Assembly (NCBI RefSeq): GCF_002968285.2
Contig: NZ_CP134400.1
Coordinates: 4,526,001 to 4,590,000, forward strand
Length of the DNA: 64,000 nucleotides
Reading direction: 5' to 3'
Source: Mycobacterium sp. ITM-2016-00318
GTDB taxonomy: Bacteria > Actinomycetota > Actinomycetes > Mycobacteriales > Mycobacteriaceae
In this document: one piece after another, positions 43,089 to 52,421 of the stretch
How the letters are laid out: each line of letters opens with the position of its first letter
Numbering within the stretch: position 1 is the stretch's first letter
Made by a program: the position numbers and the translations under genes
Notes under the pieces: model-generated
What the model saw: only the letters and a program-made list of their open reading frames with translations
What the model was told of the DNA's origin: nothing
The model's database searches: none

Positions 43089-43172
43089 CGCGCCAACGCT
43101 ACGCCCCAGCAGTTCGGCGACGTGTTACCGACCGGTAGCAAGGGCAGGCCAGGCTGGTGCGAGAATCAGCGC

Positions 43173-44291
43173 ATGACTGCGGTGCCTGAGGATTTCGTAC
43201 CTGGCCTGGAAGGCGTGGTGGCCTTCACCACCGAGATCGCCGAGCCCGACAAGGACGGCGGTTCGCTGCGCTACCGCGGCGTCGACATCGAGGATCTGGT
43301 CGATCGCCGGGTCACCTTCGGGGACGTGTGGGGCCTGCTCGTCGACGGGCGATTCGGCCACGGTCTGCCGCCCGCCGAACCGTTCCCCTTGCCGATCCAC
43401 AGCGGCGATGTGCGTGTTGACGTGCAGGCGGGCTTGCCGATGCTGGCGCCGATCTGGGGCTACAAGCCGCTGCTGGACATCGACGACGCCACCGCCAGGG
43501 AGCAGTTGGCCCGCGCGTCGGTGATGGCGCTGTCCTACGTCGCACAGTCCGCGCGCGGCATCTACCACCCCGCCGTTCCGCAGCGCAAGATCGACGAATG
43601 CATCACCGTCACAGAGCGTTTCATGACTCGCTGGCAAGGCGAGCCTGACCCGAGGCACATCGAGGCGATCGACGCTTACTGGGTGTCGGCCGCCGAGCAC
43701 GGGATGAACGCCTCCACCTTCACCGCCAGGGTCATCGCGTCGACGGGTGCCGACGTGGCCGCGGCGCTGTCGGGTGCGATCGGCGCGATGAGCGGACCGC
43801 TGCACGGCGGCGCGCCCGCGCGCGTGCTCCCGATGATCGAAGAGGCCGAGCAAACCGGCGACGCCGCCGCGGTGGTGCGCGGGGTGCTTGACCGCAAAGA
43901 GAAATTGATGGGCTTCGGCCACCGCGTCTATCGCGCGGAGGATCCGCGTGCGCGGGTGTTGCGGGCGACGGCCGAGCGACTCGGGGCGCCGCGCTTCGAG
44001 GTCGCCGCCGCACTGGAGCAAGCCGCGCTCGCCGAGCTGCGCGAGCGTCGCCCCGACCGCGCCATCGAAACCAACGTCGAGTTCTGGGCCGCGGTCATCC
44101 TGGACTTCGCGGAGGTGCCGACGAACATGATGCCCGCGATGTTCACCTGCGGCCGCACCGCCGGTTGGTGCGCGCACATCATGGAACAGAAGGCGCTCGG
44201 AAAGCTCGTTCGCCCGTCGGCCGTCTACGTGGGCCCCGGCCCGCGCAGCCCCGAGACGGTCGAGGGCTGGAGCGAGATCACCAAGGGGTGA
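43173..44291 (+). CDS. citA: Citrate synthase CitA
   Basis: A 372-aa citrate synthase, shorter than GltA2 and lacking its N-terminal domain, as for Rv0889c. Active-site motifs are [34 protein letters not shown] and TCGRTAGWCAHIMEQ. ATG at 43173; upstream in-frame codons lie in the pdxH-citA intergenic region. The two citrate synthases in this window flank pdxH. CitA may act with 2-methylcitrate or in alternative carbon conditions, but this is not established from sequence. The gene is followed closely by the DinB-type gene. Confidence 0.93.
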   Translation: MTAVPEDFVPGLEGVVAFTTEIAEPDKDGGSLRYRGVDIEDLVDRRVTFGDVWGLLVDGRFGHGLPPAEPFPLPIHSGDVRVDVQAGLPMLAPIWGYKPLLDIDDATAREQLARASVMALSYVAQSARGIYHPAVPQRKIDECITVTERFMTRWQGEPDPRHIEAIDAYWVSAAEHGMNASTFTARVIASTGADVAAALSGAIGAMSGPLHGGAPARVLPMIEEAEQTGDAAAVVRGVLDRKEKLMGFGHRVYRAEDPRARVLRATAERLGAPRFEVAAALEQAALAELRERRPDRAIETNVEFWAAVILDFAEVPTNMMPAMFTCGRTAGWCAHIMEQKALGKLVRPSAVYVGPGPRSPETVEGWSEITKG

Positions 44292-44296
44292 TTCCG

Positions 44297-44938
44297 GTGG
44301 CGGCGGAACCTCCAATGCTCCTCACGTCCACGGCGGACACCACGTTCGAGTCGGCGGCGCGATCCTTCGCGGGCCTGGTTCGCCGCATCCCCGACACCGC
44401 TTGGGACGGGCCGGGACTCGGCGACTGGGATCTGCGTGCACTGGTCGGGCACGCGTCGCGCTCGCTGATCACCGTGAGCACCTATCTGCACACCCAAGCC
44501 GACCGGGAGGACGTCACGACGCCGCAGGCGTACTACGTGCAGATCGCCGACTACGCGACCAAGGCAGGCGCCGAGGCCATCACCGAGCGTGGTCGGCAGG
44601 CGGGCCGCGACCTCGGCGCCGACCCCGTCGGCACCATCGACGGCCTGATCGAGCGGGTGATGTCCGAGCTCGCGGCCGCGGGCGAGCCGCTCATCGAGGT
44701 CATCGGCGGCCTCGGCATCCGGCTGCACACCTATCTGCCGACGCGGACGTTCGAGCTGGCGGTGCACGGGCTCGACATCGCTCGGGCGGCCGGGCTTTCC
44801 TTCGAACTGCCTACGGACGTGCTGGAAGAGGCGACTGTGCTGGCCGCCAAGATCGGCGTCGCGACGGGTCGCGGCGACACGCTGCTGATGTCGCTGACGG
44901 GCCGCGAGACCCTGCCACCGTCGTTCACCGTCGTCTGA
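44297..44938 (+). CDS. Mycothiol-dependent maleylpyruvate-isomerase-like (DinB-type) protein
   Basis: A 213-aa four-helix-bundle metalloprotein of the MDMPI/DinB_2 kind: TAWDGPGLGDWDLRALVGHASRSL (first metal His) and TRTFELAVHGLDIARA (second His with Glu). Such proteins use mycothiol or act as metal-dependent thiol transferases; the exact reaction is unknown. The start is uncertain. GTG 44297 with AAGGGG 9 nt upstream is used, GTG 44288 overlaps the citA stop, and ATG is at 44315. Likely co-transcribed with citA. Confidence 0.75.
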   Translation: MAAEPPMLLTSTADTTFESAARSFAGLVRRIPDTAWDGPGLGDWDLRALVGHASRSLITVSTYLHTQADREDVTTPQAYYVQIADYATKAGAEAITERGRQAGRDLGADPVGTIDGLIERVMSELAAAGEPLIEVIGGLGIRLHTYLPTRTFELAVHGLDIARAAGLSFELPTDVLEEATVLAAKIGVATGRGDTLLMSLTGRETLPPSFTVV

Positions 44939-45001
44939 CCGATGAGTTTCTGCGCCAGGGACGGTCGATAATTCTGACCACCCCTGAAAGAGGAGCTCAT
45001 C

Positions 45002-45448
45002 ATGGCAATCGAAGTTCAACCCGCAGTGCTGCCCCACCTCGTCGTCGACGACGCCGCGGCTGCGATCGATTTCTACACCAAGGCATTCGGCGCGGTCGAG
45101 CACGGGAGGGTGCCCGGTCCCGACGGCAAGCTGATCCATGCCGCACTCGCCATCAACGGCTCGACGGTGATGCTCAACGACGACTTCCCGGAGATGAGCG
45201 GTGGCAAGTCGATGACGCCGAAGGCGCTCGGCGGCTCACCCATCACCATCCACCTTGTCGTCACCGATGTGGACAAGCAGTTCCAGCAGGCGATCGACGC
45301 GGGCGCGACCGTCGTCATGCCGGTCGAGGACCAGTTCTGGGGTGACCGCTACGGCGTGCTCCAGGATCCTTTCGGTCATCAGTGGTCGATGGGTCAGCCC
45401 GTGCGCGAGGTCAGCATCGACGAGATCGAGAAGTACGCGCAGCAGTAG
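45002..45448 (+). CDS. VOC-superfamily glyoxalase/bleomycin-resistance-like protein
   Basis: A 148-aa protein of two beta-alpha-beta-beta-beta repeats (PHLVVDDAAAAIDFYTKAFGA … GSTVMLNDDFPE … ITIHLVVTDVDKQFQQAIDAGATVVMPVEDQFWGDRYGVLQDPFGHQWSMG), like PhnB-type VOC proteins and Rv0887c. A strong AGAGGAG lies 6-8 nt before ATG 45002. Metal-binding residues are partly present (His12, Glu/Asp in the second repeat). Function unknown; resistance or small-molecule binding is possible. Convergent with fprB (61-bp gap). Confidence 0.85.
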   Translation: MAIEVQPAVLPHLVVDDAAAAIDFYTKAFGAVEHGRVPGPDGKLIHAALAINGSTVMLNDDFPEMSGGKSMTPKALGGSPITIHLVVTDVDKQFQQAIDAGATVVMPVEDQFWGDRYGVLQDPFGHQWSMGQPVREVSIDEIEKYAQQ

Positions 45449-45509
45449 CGTTGGGTCTAGATGCCGGGCAGGGTCACGATCGGGTTGGGCATTCGAGTCG
45501 AACCTCTAC

Positions 45510-47195
45510 TCAGCGCCGCAATCCGGCCAGCAACCGCTGACGCAGAGACGGCGAAGGTGCCGTGGCGGCGACCGCGACCATCTCGGTGACCGAGGTGAAC
45601 TTCTCGCGCGGCCGGTGCTCGCCGCCGCGCGCGATCTCGGCCTCGTCGATGGCTTGCCAACCTGCTGCGTCGACCATGTCGGGACAGCGGTCGCGGACCA
45701 GCTTGTCCAGCGCGGCGGGTTTGGCCGCCGGACCGCTGAGGTGGCCGGCGTTGAAGTCGTCGACGAGGCTCTGCACAGTCTGCAGCGCGCACGATTTGTT
45801 GGTGCCGATGAAGCCGGTGGGTCCGCGCTTGATCCAGCCGGCCACGTAACTGCCGCGCACCGGCCGACCGGTCTTCGGGTCGACGACGCGGCCGCCGTCG
45901 TTGGGTACCGCGGCGGTGGTCTCGTCGAACGGCAGATCGCGAATCGGCTTGCCGCGGTAGCCGATCGACGTCAGCACGAGGCCGGCGCCGAGGCGCCGCC
46001 TCTCGTCGGTGCCGGTCACGGCGAACTCGATGCCGGTGACCCGGTCCGAGCCGAGGACGCGGTCCGGCGTGAGGCGATAGGCCAGCCGGATCCGCGGACG
46101 CGTCGCGGGCACCGACGCGTCGCCCAGCTTGCTGAGGACCTCGAGTTTGTTGCGCGTCAACGGGTCGTCTTCGACGGCCAGGTCGGCGAGCACCAGTTCG
46201 TGGTCGGCGGCGTCGAGCACCACGTCGCAGGTCGCCGTCAGGCCGATGAGTTCGGGCAGAGTGAACGCCGACTGCGCGGGACCGCGGCGAGCCGCGATCA
46301 CCACCTCGGCGACCTCGGACTGCCGAAGCGCGGCCAGCGCGTGGTCGGAGATATCGGTACGCGCGAGCACGTCGGGGTCGGTCGTGAGGATCCGAGCGAC
46401 GTCCAAGGCGACGTTGCCGTTGCCCACGATGACCACCCGCTCGTGCCCGAGATCGACGGGCAGATCGGTGTATTCGGGATGGCCGTTGATCCACGCCACC
46501 ATCTCGGTGGCCGTGCCGGTACCGGCCAAGCCCATCCCGGCAATGTCGAGCCTGCGATCGTTCGGCGCACCGACCGCGTACAGCACGGCGTGATGATGGG
46601 CGAGCAGTTCGGCATGCGAGACGTGCGCTCCCACGTCGACGTTGAGGAAGAACGTGAAACCGGGGAGCCGCGTCACCTTGTCGAACAACCGGGTCACCCG
46701 CTTGGTGCTCTGGTGATCGGGCGCCACACCCGCACGCACCAAACCGTAAGGTGTCGGCAACTTCTCGAAGACGTTCACCCGCACACCCTTCTGGGTGAGC
46801 AGTTCGTCGGCGGCGTACATCGCCGCGGGGCCGGAACCGACGATCGCCACAGTCAACGGATGAGCCTCGCGCGCATCGATTCTGGGTGCTTCGATGACCG
46901 GCGCCAGCTTCGACGTCGGGGGCAGCTTCTGACCATCGGGGAGTTGCGGATAGTAGGCCGCGTTCAGCGCGACGAACGGCAGCTGCTCGGGCTCGAGCTT
47001 GGTGTGGGGCGCGATGGCGCCGACCGGACATGCCGAGACGCACGCACCGCAGTCCACGCAGGCGACCGGGTCGATGTAGAGCATCTCAGCCGTGGCGAAC
47101 TCCGGCTCGTCCGGTGACGGATGAATGCAGTTCACCGGGCAGGCATAGACACAAGACCCGTCGCTGCAGCACGACTGGGTGATGACGTGTGGCAT
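45510..47195 (-). CDS. fprB: FprB-type ferredoxin/ferredoxin-NADP+ reductase
   Basis: A 561-aa fusion. An N-terminal 7Fe-type ferredoxin (Cys15, 19, 23 with 9/10, then Cys46, 49, 52, 56 in CVDCGACVSACPVGA) is joined to an adrenodoxin-reductase-like flavoprotein. FAD binds at VAIVGSGPAAMYAADEL (about 115) and NADP at VVIVGNGNVALDVARIL (about 255). GTNKSCALQTVQSLVDD is near the end. It moves electrons between NADPH and ferredoxin partners such as P450s. ATG at 47193-47195. An IS630 element begins only 7 bp upstream, separating it from the Rv0885-type gene it once followed. Confidence 0.92.
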   Translation of the reverse strand: MPHVITQSCCSDGSCVYACPVNCIHPSPDEPEFATAEMLYIDPVACVDCGACVSACPVGAIAPHTKLEPEQLPFVALNAAYYPQLPDGQKLPPTSKLAPVIEAPRIDAREAHPLTVAIVGSGPAAMYAADELLTQKGVRVNVFEKLPTPYGLVRAGVAPDHQSTKRVTRLFDKVTRLPGFTFFLNVDVGAHVSHAELLAHHHAVLYAVGAPNDRRLDIAGMGLAGTGTATEMVAWINGHPEYTDLPVDLGHERVVIVGNGNVALDVARILTTDPDVLARTDISDHALAALRQSEVAEVVIAARRGPAQSAFTLPELIGLTATCDVVLDAADHELVLADLAVEDDPLTRNKLEVLSKLGDASVPATRPRIRLAYRLTPDRVLGSDRVTGIEFAVTGTDERRRLGAGLVLTSIGYRGKPIRDLPFDETTAAVPNDGGRVVDPKTGRPVRGSYVAGWIKRGPTGFIGTNKSCALQTVQSLVDDFNAGHLSGPAAKPAALDKLVRDRCPDMVDAAGWQAIDEAEIARGGEHRPREKFTSVTEMVAVAATAPSPSLRQRLLAGLRR

Positions 47196-47202
47196 AACTC
47201 CC

Positions 47203-47222
47203 TAGTGTCCTGAGTCGTTAAT
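47203..47222 (+). repeat. Left terminal inverted repeat of the IS630 element
   Basis: Begins TAGTGTCCTGAGTCG; the exact reverse complement lies at 48314-48333. The first two bases are the duplicated TA target. Confidence 0.92.
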
Positions 47223-47248
47223 CCGCGCTCAGCCGCTAGACTGGGATC

Positions 47249-48334
47249 ATGCCGAGTCCAGTAGCGATGAGCGTTGTGTTGAGCGACGATGAGCGTGAGC
47301 AGTTGCAGGCCTGGGCGCGTCGACCTAAGAGCGCTCAGGCGCTGGCCCTGCGTTCTCGCATAGTTCTTGCCTGTGAAGGTGATTCGAGTAATACGCAGAT
47401 CTCGCGGGAGCTGGGCGTGACCCGCGGGATGGTGACCAAATGGCGCAACCGGTTCGCCGTTGATCGCCTCGACGGCTTGCTCGATGAACCGCGGCCGGGC
47501 CGGCCCCGCGTCGTGGAGGATGCCCGCATCGAGGAGCTGATCACTGCCACGCTGGAGACGGCCCCCCGAAACGCCACTCAGTGGTCGACCCGGTCGATGG
47601 CCGAGCACCTGGGACTGTCGCAGTCGATGGTGTCGCGGGTGTGGCGGGCATTCGGCCTGGCACCGCATAAACAGGATTCCTGGAAGCTGTCCAAGGATCC
47701 GTTGTTCGTGGCCAAGGTCCGCGACGTCGTCGGACTGTATCTGAACCCACCGGAACGGGCCATGGTGTTGTGTGTTGATGAGAAGACCCAGATTCAGGCG
47801 CTCAATCGCACTGCGCCGGTGTTTCCGATGTTGCCCGGAATCCCCGCGCGAGCCAGCCACGACTACGTCCGCCACGGCACCTCAAGCCTCTATGCCGCAC
47901 TGGATCTCAGCACCGGAAAGGTGATCGGTGCGCTGCACACACGCCACCGGGCCACCGAGTTCCTGGCCTTCTTGAAGACCATCGACGCCTCCGTATCCAC
48001 CGACCTGGACGTGCACCTGGTGCTCGACAACGCCTCCACCCACAAGACGCCGGCAGTCCAGCGCTGGCTGTTGGCGCACCCGCGGTTCGTCCTGCACTTC
48101 ACCCCGACCAGCTCGTCATGGCTCAACCTGGTCGAACGGTGGTTCGCCGAACTGACCACCAAGAAACTGCGTCGCGGCACCCACACCTCGGTGCGCCAAC
48201 TCAACACCGACATCAGGGCTTGGATCGACACCTGGAACGACAACCCCCGGCCCTACGTCTGGACCAAAACCGCCGACCAAATCCTCGCCAGCATCGGCAA
48301 CTACTGCCAACGAATTAACGACTCAGGACACTAG
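47249..48334 (+). CDS. IS630-family DDE transposase
   Basis: A 361-aa protein. Helix-turn-helix regions occupy the N-terminal 140 residues (SNTQISRELGVTRGMVTKWRNRF; TRSMAEHLGLSQSMVSRVWRAFGL). The catalytic triad is Asp177 (CVDEKT), Asp260 (VLDNAS) and Glu296 (NLVERWF), with the 35-residue D-E spacing of the family. There is no frameshift, so it is probably active. The last residues (RINDSGH) are encoded by the right inverted repeat. The stop TAG is completed by the target TA plus the flanking G, so it depends on the insertion site. A second in-frame ATG is at codon 7. Confidence 0.92.
   Translation: MPSPVAMSVVLSDDEREQLQAWARRPKSAQALALRSRIVLACEGDSSNTQISRELGVTRGMVTKWRNRFAVDRLDGLLDEPRPGRPRVVEDARIEELITATLETAPRNATQWSTRSMAEHLGLSQSMVSRVWRAFGLAPHKQDSWKLSKDPLFVAKVRDVVGLYLNPPERAMVLCVDEKTQIQALNRTAPVFPMLPGIPARASHDYVRHGTSSLYAALDLSTGKVIGALHTRHRATEFLAFLKTIDASVSTDLDVHLVLDNASTHKTPAVQRWLLAHPRFVLHFTPTSSSWLNLVERWFAELTTKKLRRGTHTSVRQLNTDIRAWIDTWNDNPRPYVWTKTADQILASIGNYCQRINDSGH
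48314..48333 (-). repeat. Right terminal inverted repeat of the IS630 element
   Basis: Ends …CTCAGGACACTA, the perfect complement of the left repeat. Its last TA is the second copy of the target duplication and also supplies the stop codon of the minus-strand neighbour. Confidence 0.92.
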
Positions 48335-49347
48335 GCGGCCGGCACCAGATGCTGCCGGGCGGGTTCGCTGCGGTAGCGACTGGGCCTGCCGTCGATCCGG
48401 CAGATCCACCACATCAACTTGGCAACCGGGTTGATGAGCCCGGTGTCTTTGCACAGCATGCGGACGTCGCCGAACATATCGCGCAGCATATGCCGGGACT
48501 CGGGTGATTTGAAGAAGATCTCCTTGCGGACCGATCGCGGAATGTCGAATTCCTTCCAGAACGACCGCGGCGGAACGATGATCGCCGAGCACAGGATGCG
48601 CATCGTCAGCGGGACGTAGAGCGACAACCAGAACCGTTTCCGTCGCGGCAGGTGCGGAACGCGCTTGCGCAGATATTCGTGCGCAAACGAGATGTGCCGC
48701 GCCTCCTCGGCGACGTGGATGGCCATCACCCGCTCCATGATCGGGTGAAGCGTCTTGCCTTCGCGCAGCACGTTCTTCTGCGTGTGATCGATCGGTTCTT
48801 CACCGGCCAGGATGCCGAACCAGAACGGAATCGGAAGCGGGCCCGCCACCAACGGAATCAAAGGCTGGACCCACTTGAGCAACCGCGGCATCCCCGGCAC
48901 GTCGGCGCCGATGCGGTTCACCATCTCCTGGAACATCATTGTGTGGTTGCACTCTTCGACGGCCTCGTGCAGGCAGTAGCGGTACTCCGGGGAGCCGTTC
49001 GGAGTCCAGAAGGCGTATTCCATCAGCCCTCGGATAAGGATCGACTCGAAGTGCAGGCCGACCTTGGCGACATTGGCCTGGCGCCACATGCCGATCTGGA
49101 TCTGGCGCTCGACCGGCTGAGACTTGTACCAGGCATGCTGCCCGACCGGGTCGGTGTTGGGCAGGATCCACCGGGGGTCATTGTCGACGACCGCGAATTC
49201 CGGCGAGTCCCAATCGATATCGGTGTAGGGATTGAAGTTCCGCCGCACCGAACCCTCGGACAATGTGGTGAGCATGTCGACGTATGCGGTGTCGTCGGTG
49301 ACATCCATGTTGCGACGCCAGCGCCTGACCGTGCGAGTCCTAGCCAT
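48331..49347 (-). CDS. AurF-like diiron oxygenase (Rv0885 type)
   Basis: A 338-aa ferritin-like four-helix protein. Metal-ligand patterns are Glu101, EAVEECNH (Glu132/His135) and HVAEEARHISF (about 210-219), the two ExxH-type carboxylate/His pairs of diiron N-oxygenases such as AurF. It probably oxidises an amine or hydrocarbon using O2 and electrons, for which the neighbouring FprB is a plausible donor (inference from gene order, as in Rv0885-Rv0886). The final TAG is formed by the TA duplication of the IS630 element. ATG at 49345-49347. Confidence 0.85.
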   Translation of the reverse strand: MARTRTVRRWRRNMDVTDDTAYVDMLTTLSEGSVRRNFNPYTDIDWDSPEFAVVDNDPRWILPNTDPVGQHAWYKSQPVERQIQIGMWRQANVAKVGLHFESILIRGLMEYAFWTPNGSPEYRYCLHEAVEECNHTMMFQEMVNRIGADVPGMPRLLKWVQPLIPLVAGPLPIPFWFGILAGEEPIDHTQKNVLREGKTLHPIMERVMAIHVAEEARHISFAHEYLRKRVPHLPRRKRFWLSLYVPLTMRILCSAIIVPPRSFWKEFDIPRSVRKEIFFKSPESRHMLRDMFGDVRMLCKDTGLINPVAKLMWWICRIDGRPSRYRSEPARQHLVPAA

Positions 49348-49512
49348 CAGAAGCCTCCCCTGAGGTTTACATTTAGTGGCTCTATGTCCAACGACGGTAC
49401 CGGAGGTATCGCATATTGAATAGACCTGATCTAACCACTGTGGTCAGCCGGGGCAGCAGTCGAGGATGTGATTCAGGTCACACATGGGCGGCGGAAAGCC
49501 GCTCGTGCTCAC

Positions 49513-50007
49513 CTACTGGCGCGTCCCGAAGTCCCCTGCCGCGGTCATCTCGTCACCGTCGCTGACGACCGAGAAGCCGGCTTCGGTCAGTGCGCAGTCG
49601 GTGATGATCGCGCGGTGGTCGGGGCTGTTCATCCACCAGGCGACCGCGGCACCGGGGGCGCTGCCGGGGTCGGTGTTCCAGTACACGATCTCGCCCAGCT
49701 GGGCGTACGGCGCATAGCCGGCATCGGTGACGCGCTGGGTGAGCGAGGAGCCGTCCGAGCCGGTGTGGGCCAGCACGCCGTTGTGGAGCATGTCCCGCGC
49801 GTGCCGCGCGGCCGACGCGGTCAACTGTGGGTTCGCCGCGACAGGCCCGCAGCCGTTCGCCGCGCGGGTCGCGTTGATCTCGGACAGGACCGTTCCGCCC
49901 TGATCGCCGTCGGCAAGAGCTGGAGCCGCAGCGGTTACCGAACCGACGGCGGCCGTCGTTGCCGCGCATACTGAAAGTAGCGTTGACGCTATTCCTCTAG
50001 TGACCAC
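49513..50007 (-). CDS. Secreted CAP (SCP/PR-1) domain protein
   Basis: A 164-aa protein. A Sec signal peptide (about 1-33, ending APALADG) is followed by a CAP domain: VLSEINATRAANGCGPVAANPQLTASAARHARDMLHNGVLAHTGSDGSSLTQRVTDAGY … GEIVYWN … AVAWWMNSPDHRAIITD. The cavity residues His (ARHARDM), Glu (GEIV) and His (PDHRAII) are present. Secreted or cell-wall located; it may bind lipids or sterols as other CAP proteins do (family knowledge). GTG at 50005-50007. Divergent from serC. Confidence 0.87.
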   Translation of the reverse strand: MVTRGIASTLLSVCAATTAAVGSVTAAAPALADGDQGGTVLSEINATRAANGCGPVAANPQLTASAARHARDMLHNGVLAHTGSDGSSLTQRVTDAGYAPYAQLGEIVYWNTDPGSAPGAAVAWWMNSPDHRAIITDCALTEAGFSVVSDGDEMTAAGDFGTRQ

Positions 50008-50090
50008 GTGCCCCTCAACTCCTGGGCTAGCTGCGGTCCCCGACGAGTCACATTATGAACCCCGCGGATATCGCCTAATGGGGCCTTTAA

Positions 50091-51275
<1,185 letters not shown>

Positions 51276-51375
51276 CCTCGGGCGTGTCGGCCGGGTAACA
51301 AGCCGATGACGCAGTAGGGTGGGCTGCTAATCGGGCACGGCGTCCAGGCGCCATCCAAGCCCGAAGGAGGTCGGC

Positions 51376-52155
51376 ATGCGGGAACTCAGAGTCGTCGGAC
51401 TAGACGTTGACGGCAAACGCATAATCTGCGAAAGCGACGACCCAGGCGAGAAGTTCATTCTGCGTGCCGACGACCGGTTGCGGGCCGCCGTGCGCGGCGA
51501 CAAATCCGGCGTCAGCAAAACTCAAACCGATACTGAGGTTCCGAACGTGCTGAGCCCCAAGGAGATTCAAGCCAGGATTCGCGCGGGCGCATCCATCGAG
51601 CAGGTCGCCGAATCGGCGGGCGTTGATGTCTCCCGGGTCGAGCGGTTCGCTCACCCTGTGCTGCTCGAGCGCTCTCGCGCGGCCGAACTGGCAACTGCGG
51701 CACACCCCGTGCTCGCCGACGGCCCTGCGGTGCTCACGCTGCTGGAGACCATAACGACGGCGCTGATCGCCCGCGGACTGAACCCCGACTCCGTCAACTG
51801 GGACGCGTGGCGCAACGAGGACGGCCGCTGGACCGTGCAGCTGTCCTGGCAGGCGGGTCATTCCGAGAACGCAGCGCATTTCCGGTTCACACCCGGCGCG
51901 CACGGCGGCACGGTGACCGCCTTCGACGATGCGGCGTGCGAGCTGATCGACCCCGATTTCGCCAGGCCGCCGCTGCGGCCGGTGGCGCCGGTCGCTCAGA
52001 TGGCGGTCGAAGAGCCCGAACCGCCGGTGCAGGTCGAGCAGGTGCCGGAACCACCCAAGCCGGCGCGGACGCCGCGCGCCCGCAAGGCCAAGCCACCGGT
52101 ACCGGCCTGGGAAGACGTGCTCCTAGGGGTGCGCTCCAGCGGTCAGGGCGGCTAG
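51376..52155 (+). CDS. sepH: SepH septation protein (DUF3071)
   Basis: A 259-aa actinobacterial cell-division protein. The N-terminal DUF3071 domain (MRELRVVGLDVDGKRIICESDDPGEKFILRADDRLRAAV) contains a helix-turn-helix-like segment (SPKEIQARIRAGASIEQVAESAGVDVSRVERFAHPVLLER). A Pro/Glu-rich variable region and a short basic conserved C terminus follow. SepH binds FtsZ and stimulates its assembly in Streptomyces and mycobacteria. AAGGAGG lies 6-8 nt before ATG 51376. It corresponds to Rv0883c. It overlaps the convergent DUF2537 gene by 4 bp. Confidence 0.92.
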   Translation: MRELRVVGLDVDGKRIICESDDPGEKFILRADDRLRAAVRGDKSGVSKTQTDTEVPNVLSPKEIQARIRAGASIEQVAESAGVDVSRVERFAHPVLLERSRAAELATAAHPVLADGPAVLTLLETITTALIARGLNPDSVNWDAWRNEDGRWTVQLSWQAGHSENAAHFRFTPGAHGGTVTAFDDAACELIDPDFARPPLRPVAPVAQMAVEEPEPPVQVEQVPEPPKPARTPRARKAKPPVPAWEDVLLGVRSSGQGG

Positions 52156-52421
52156 CTCAACGTCAACGCCAGCAGGGCCAGCCACGCACCTGCCACACCG
52201 ACGCCGAGACCGAGCACGAACCACCGCAGCACCGGGGTCGCCCGCCAACCCCACACCGTCGGCGCAAGTCCGCCAACCGCCACGAGGTTGAGCCCGACGG
52301 CGACAAGTGGATGGACCCGGATCAATCCGATGCTCAACACGACCACCGCGCCCGCGGTCACGACGGCGACGAAGGCCGCAACGGCCAGACCGGTTCCCCA
52401 CGGCGTCGCGTCGTCCGTCAC
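52152..52421 (-). CDS. DUF2537 family small membrane protein
   Basis: An 89-aa protein with about three transmembrane helices (9-31, 40-57 and 66-88) and a short polar N terminus (MTDDATPWG). It corresponds to Rv0882, function unknown. GTG at 52419-52421 overlaps the stop of the methyltransferase gene (GTGA), so the two are coupled. Confidence 0.8.
   Translation of the reverse strand: MTDDATPWGTGLAVAAFVAVVTAGAVVVLSIGLIRVHPLVAVGLNLVAVGGLAPTVWGWRATPVLRWFVLGLGVGVAGAWLALLALTLS

Larger units (their letters stand above)
47203..48333. mobile_element. IS630-family insertion sequence with TA duplication
   Basis: About 1.13 kb. It is bounded by perfect 20-bp inverted repeats (47203-47222 and 48314-48333) that include the flanking TA dinucleotides, the target-site duplication of IS630/Tc1-mariner elements. 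One intact transposase fills it. Removing the element and one TA restores …GCC GCC TAG GGAGTT ATG…, joining the upstream gene's stop to fprB. Intact ends and gene suggest a recent and possibly still mobile insertion. Confidence 0.92.

Noticed and set aside
45479..45515. A TTCGA-containing stretch resembling a tRNA T-arm
   Set aside because: The flanking bases do not pair into a T stem and no anticodon arm or acceptor stem is found.
49434..49444. ACCACTGTGGT palindrome upstream of the AurF-like gene
   Set aside because: Only 5-bp arms; too short to call an operator without other evidence.
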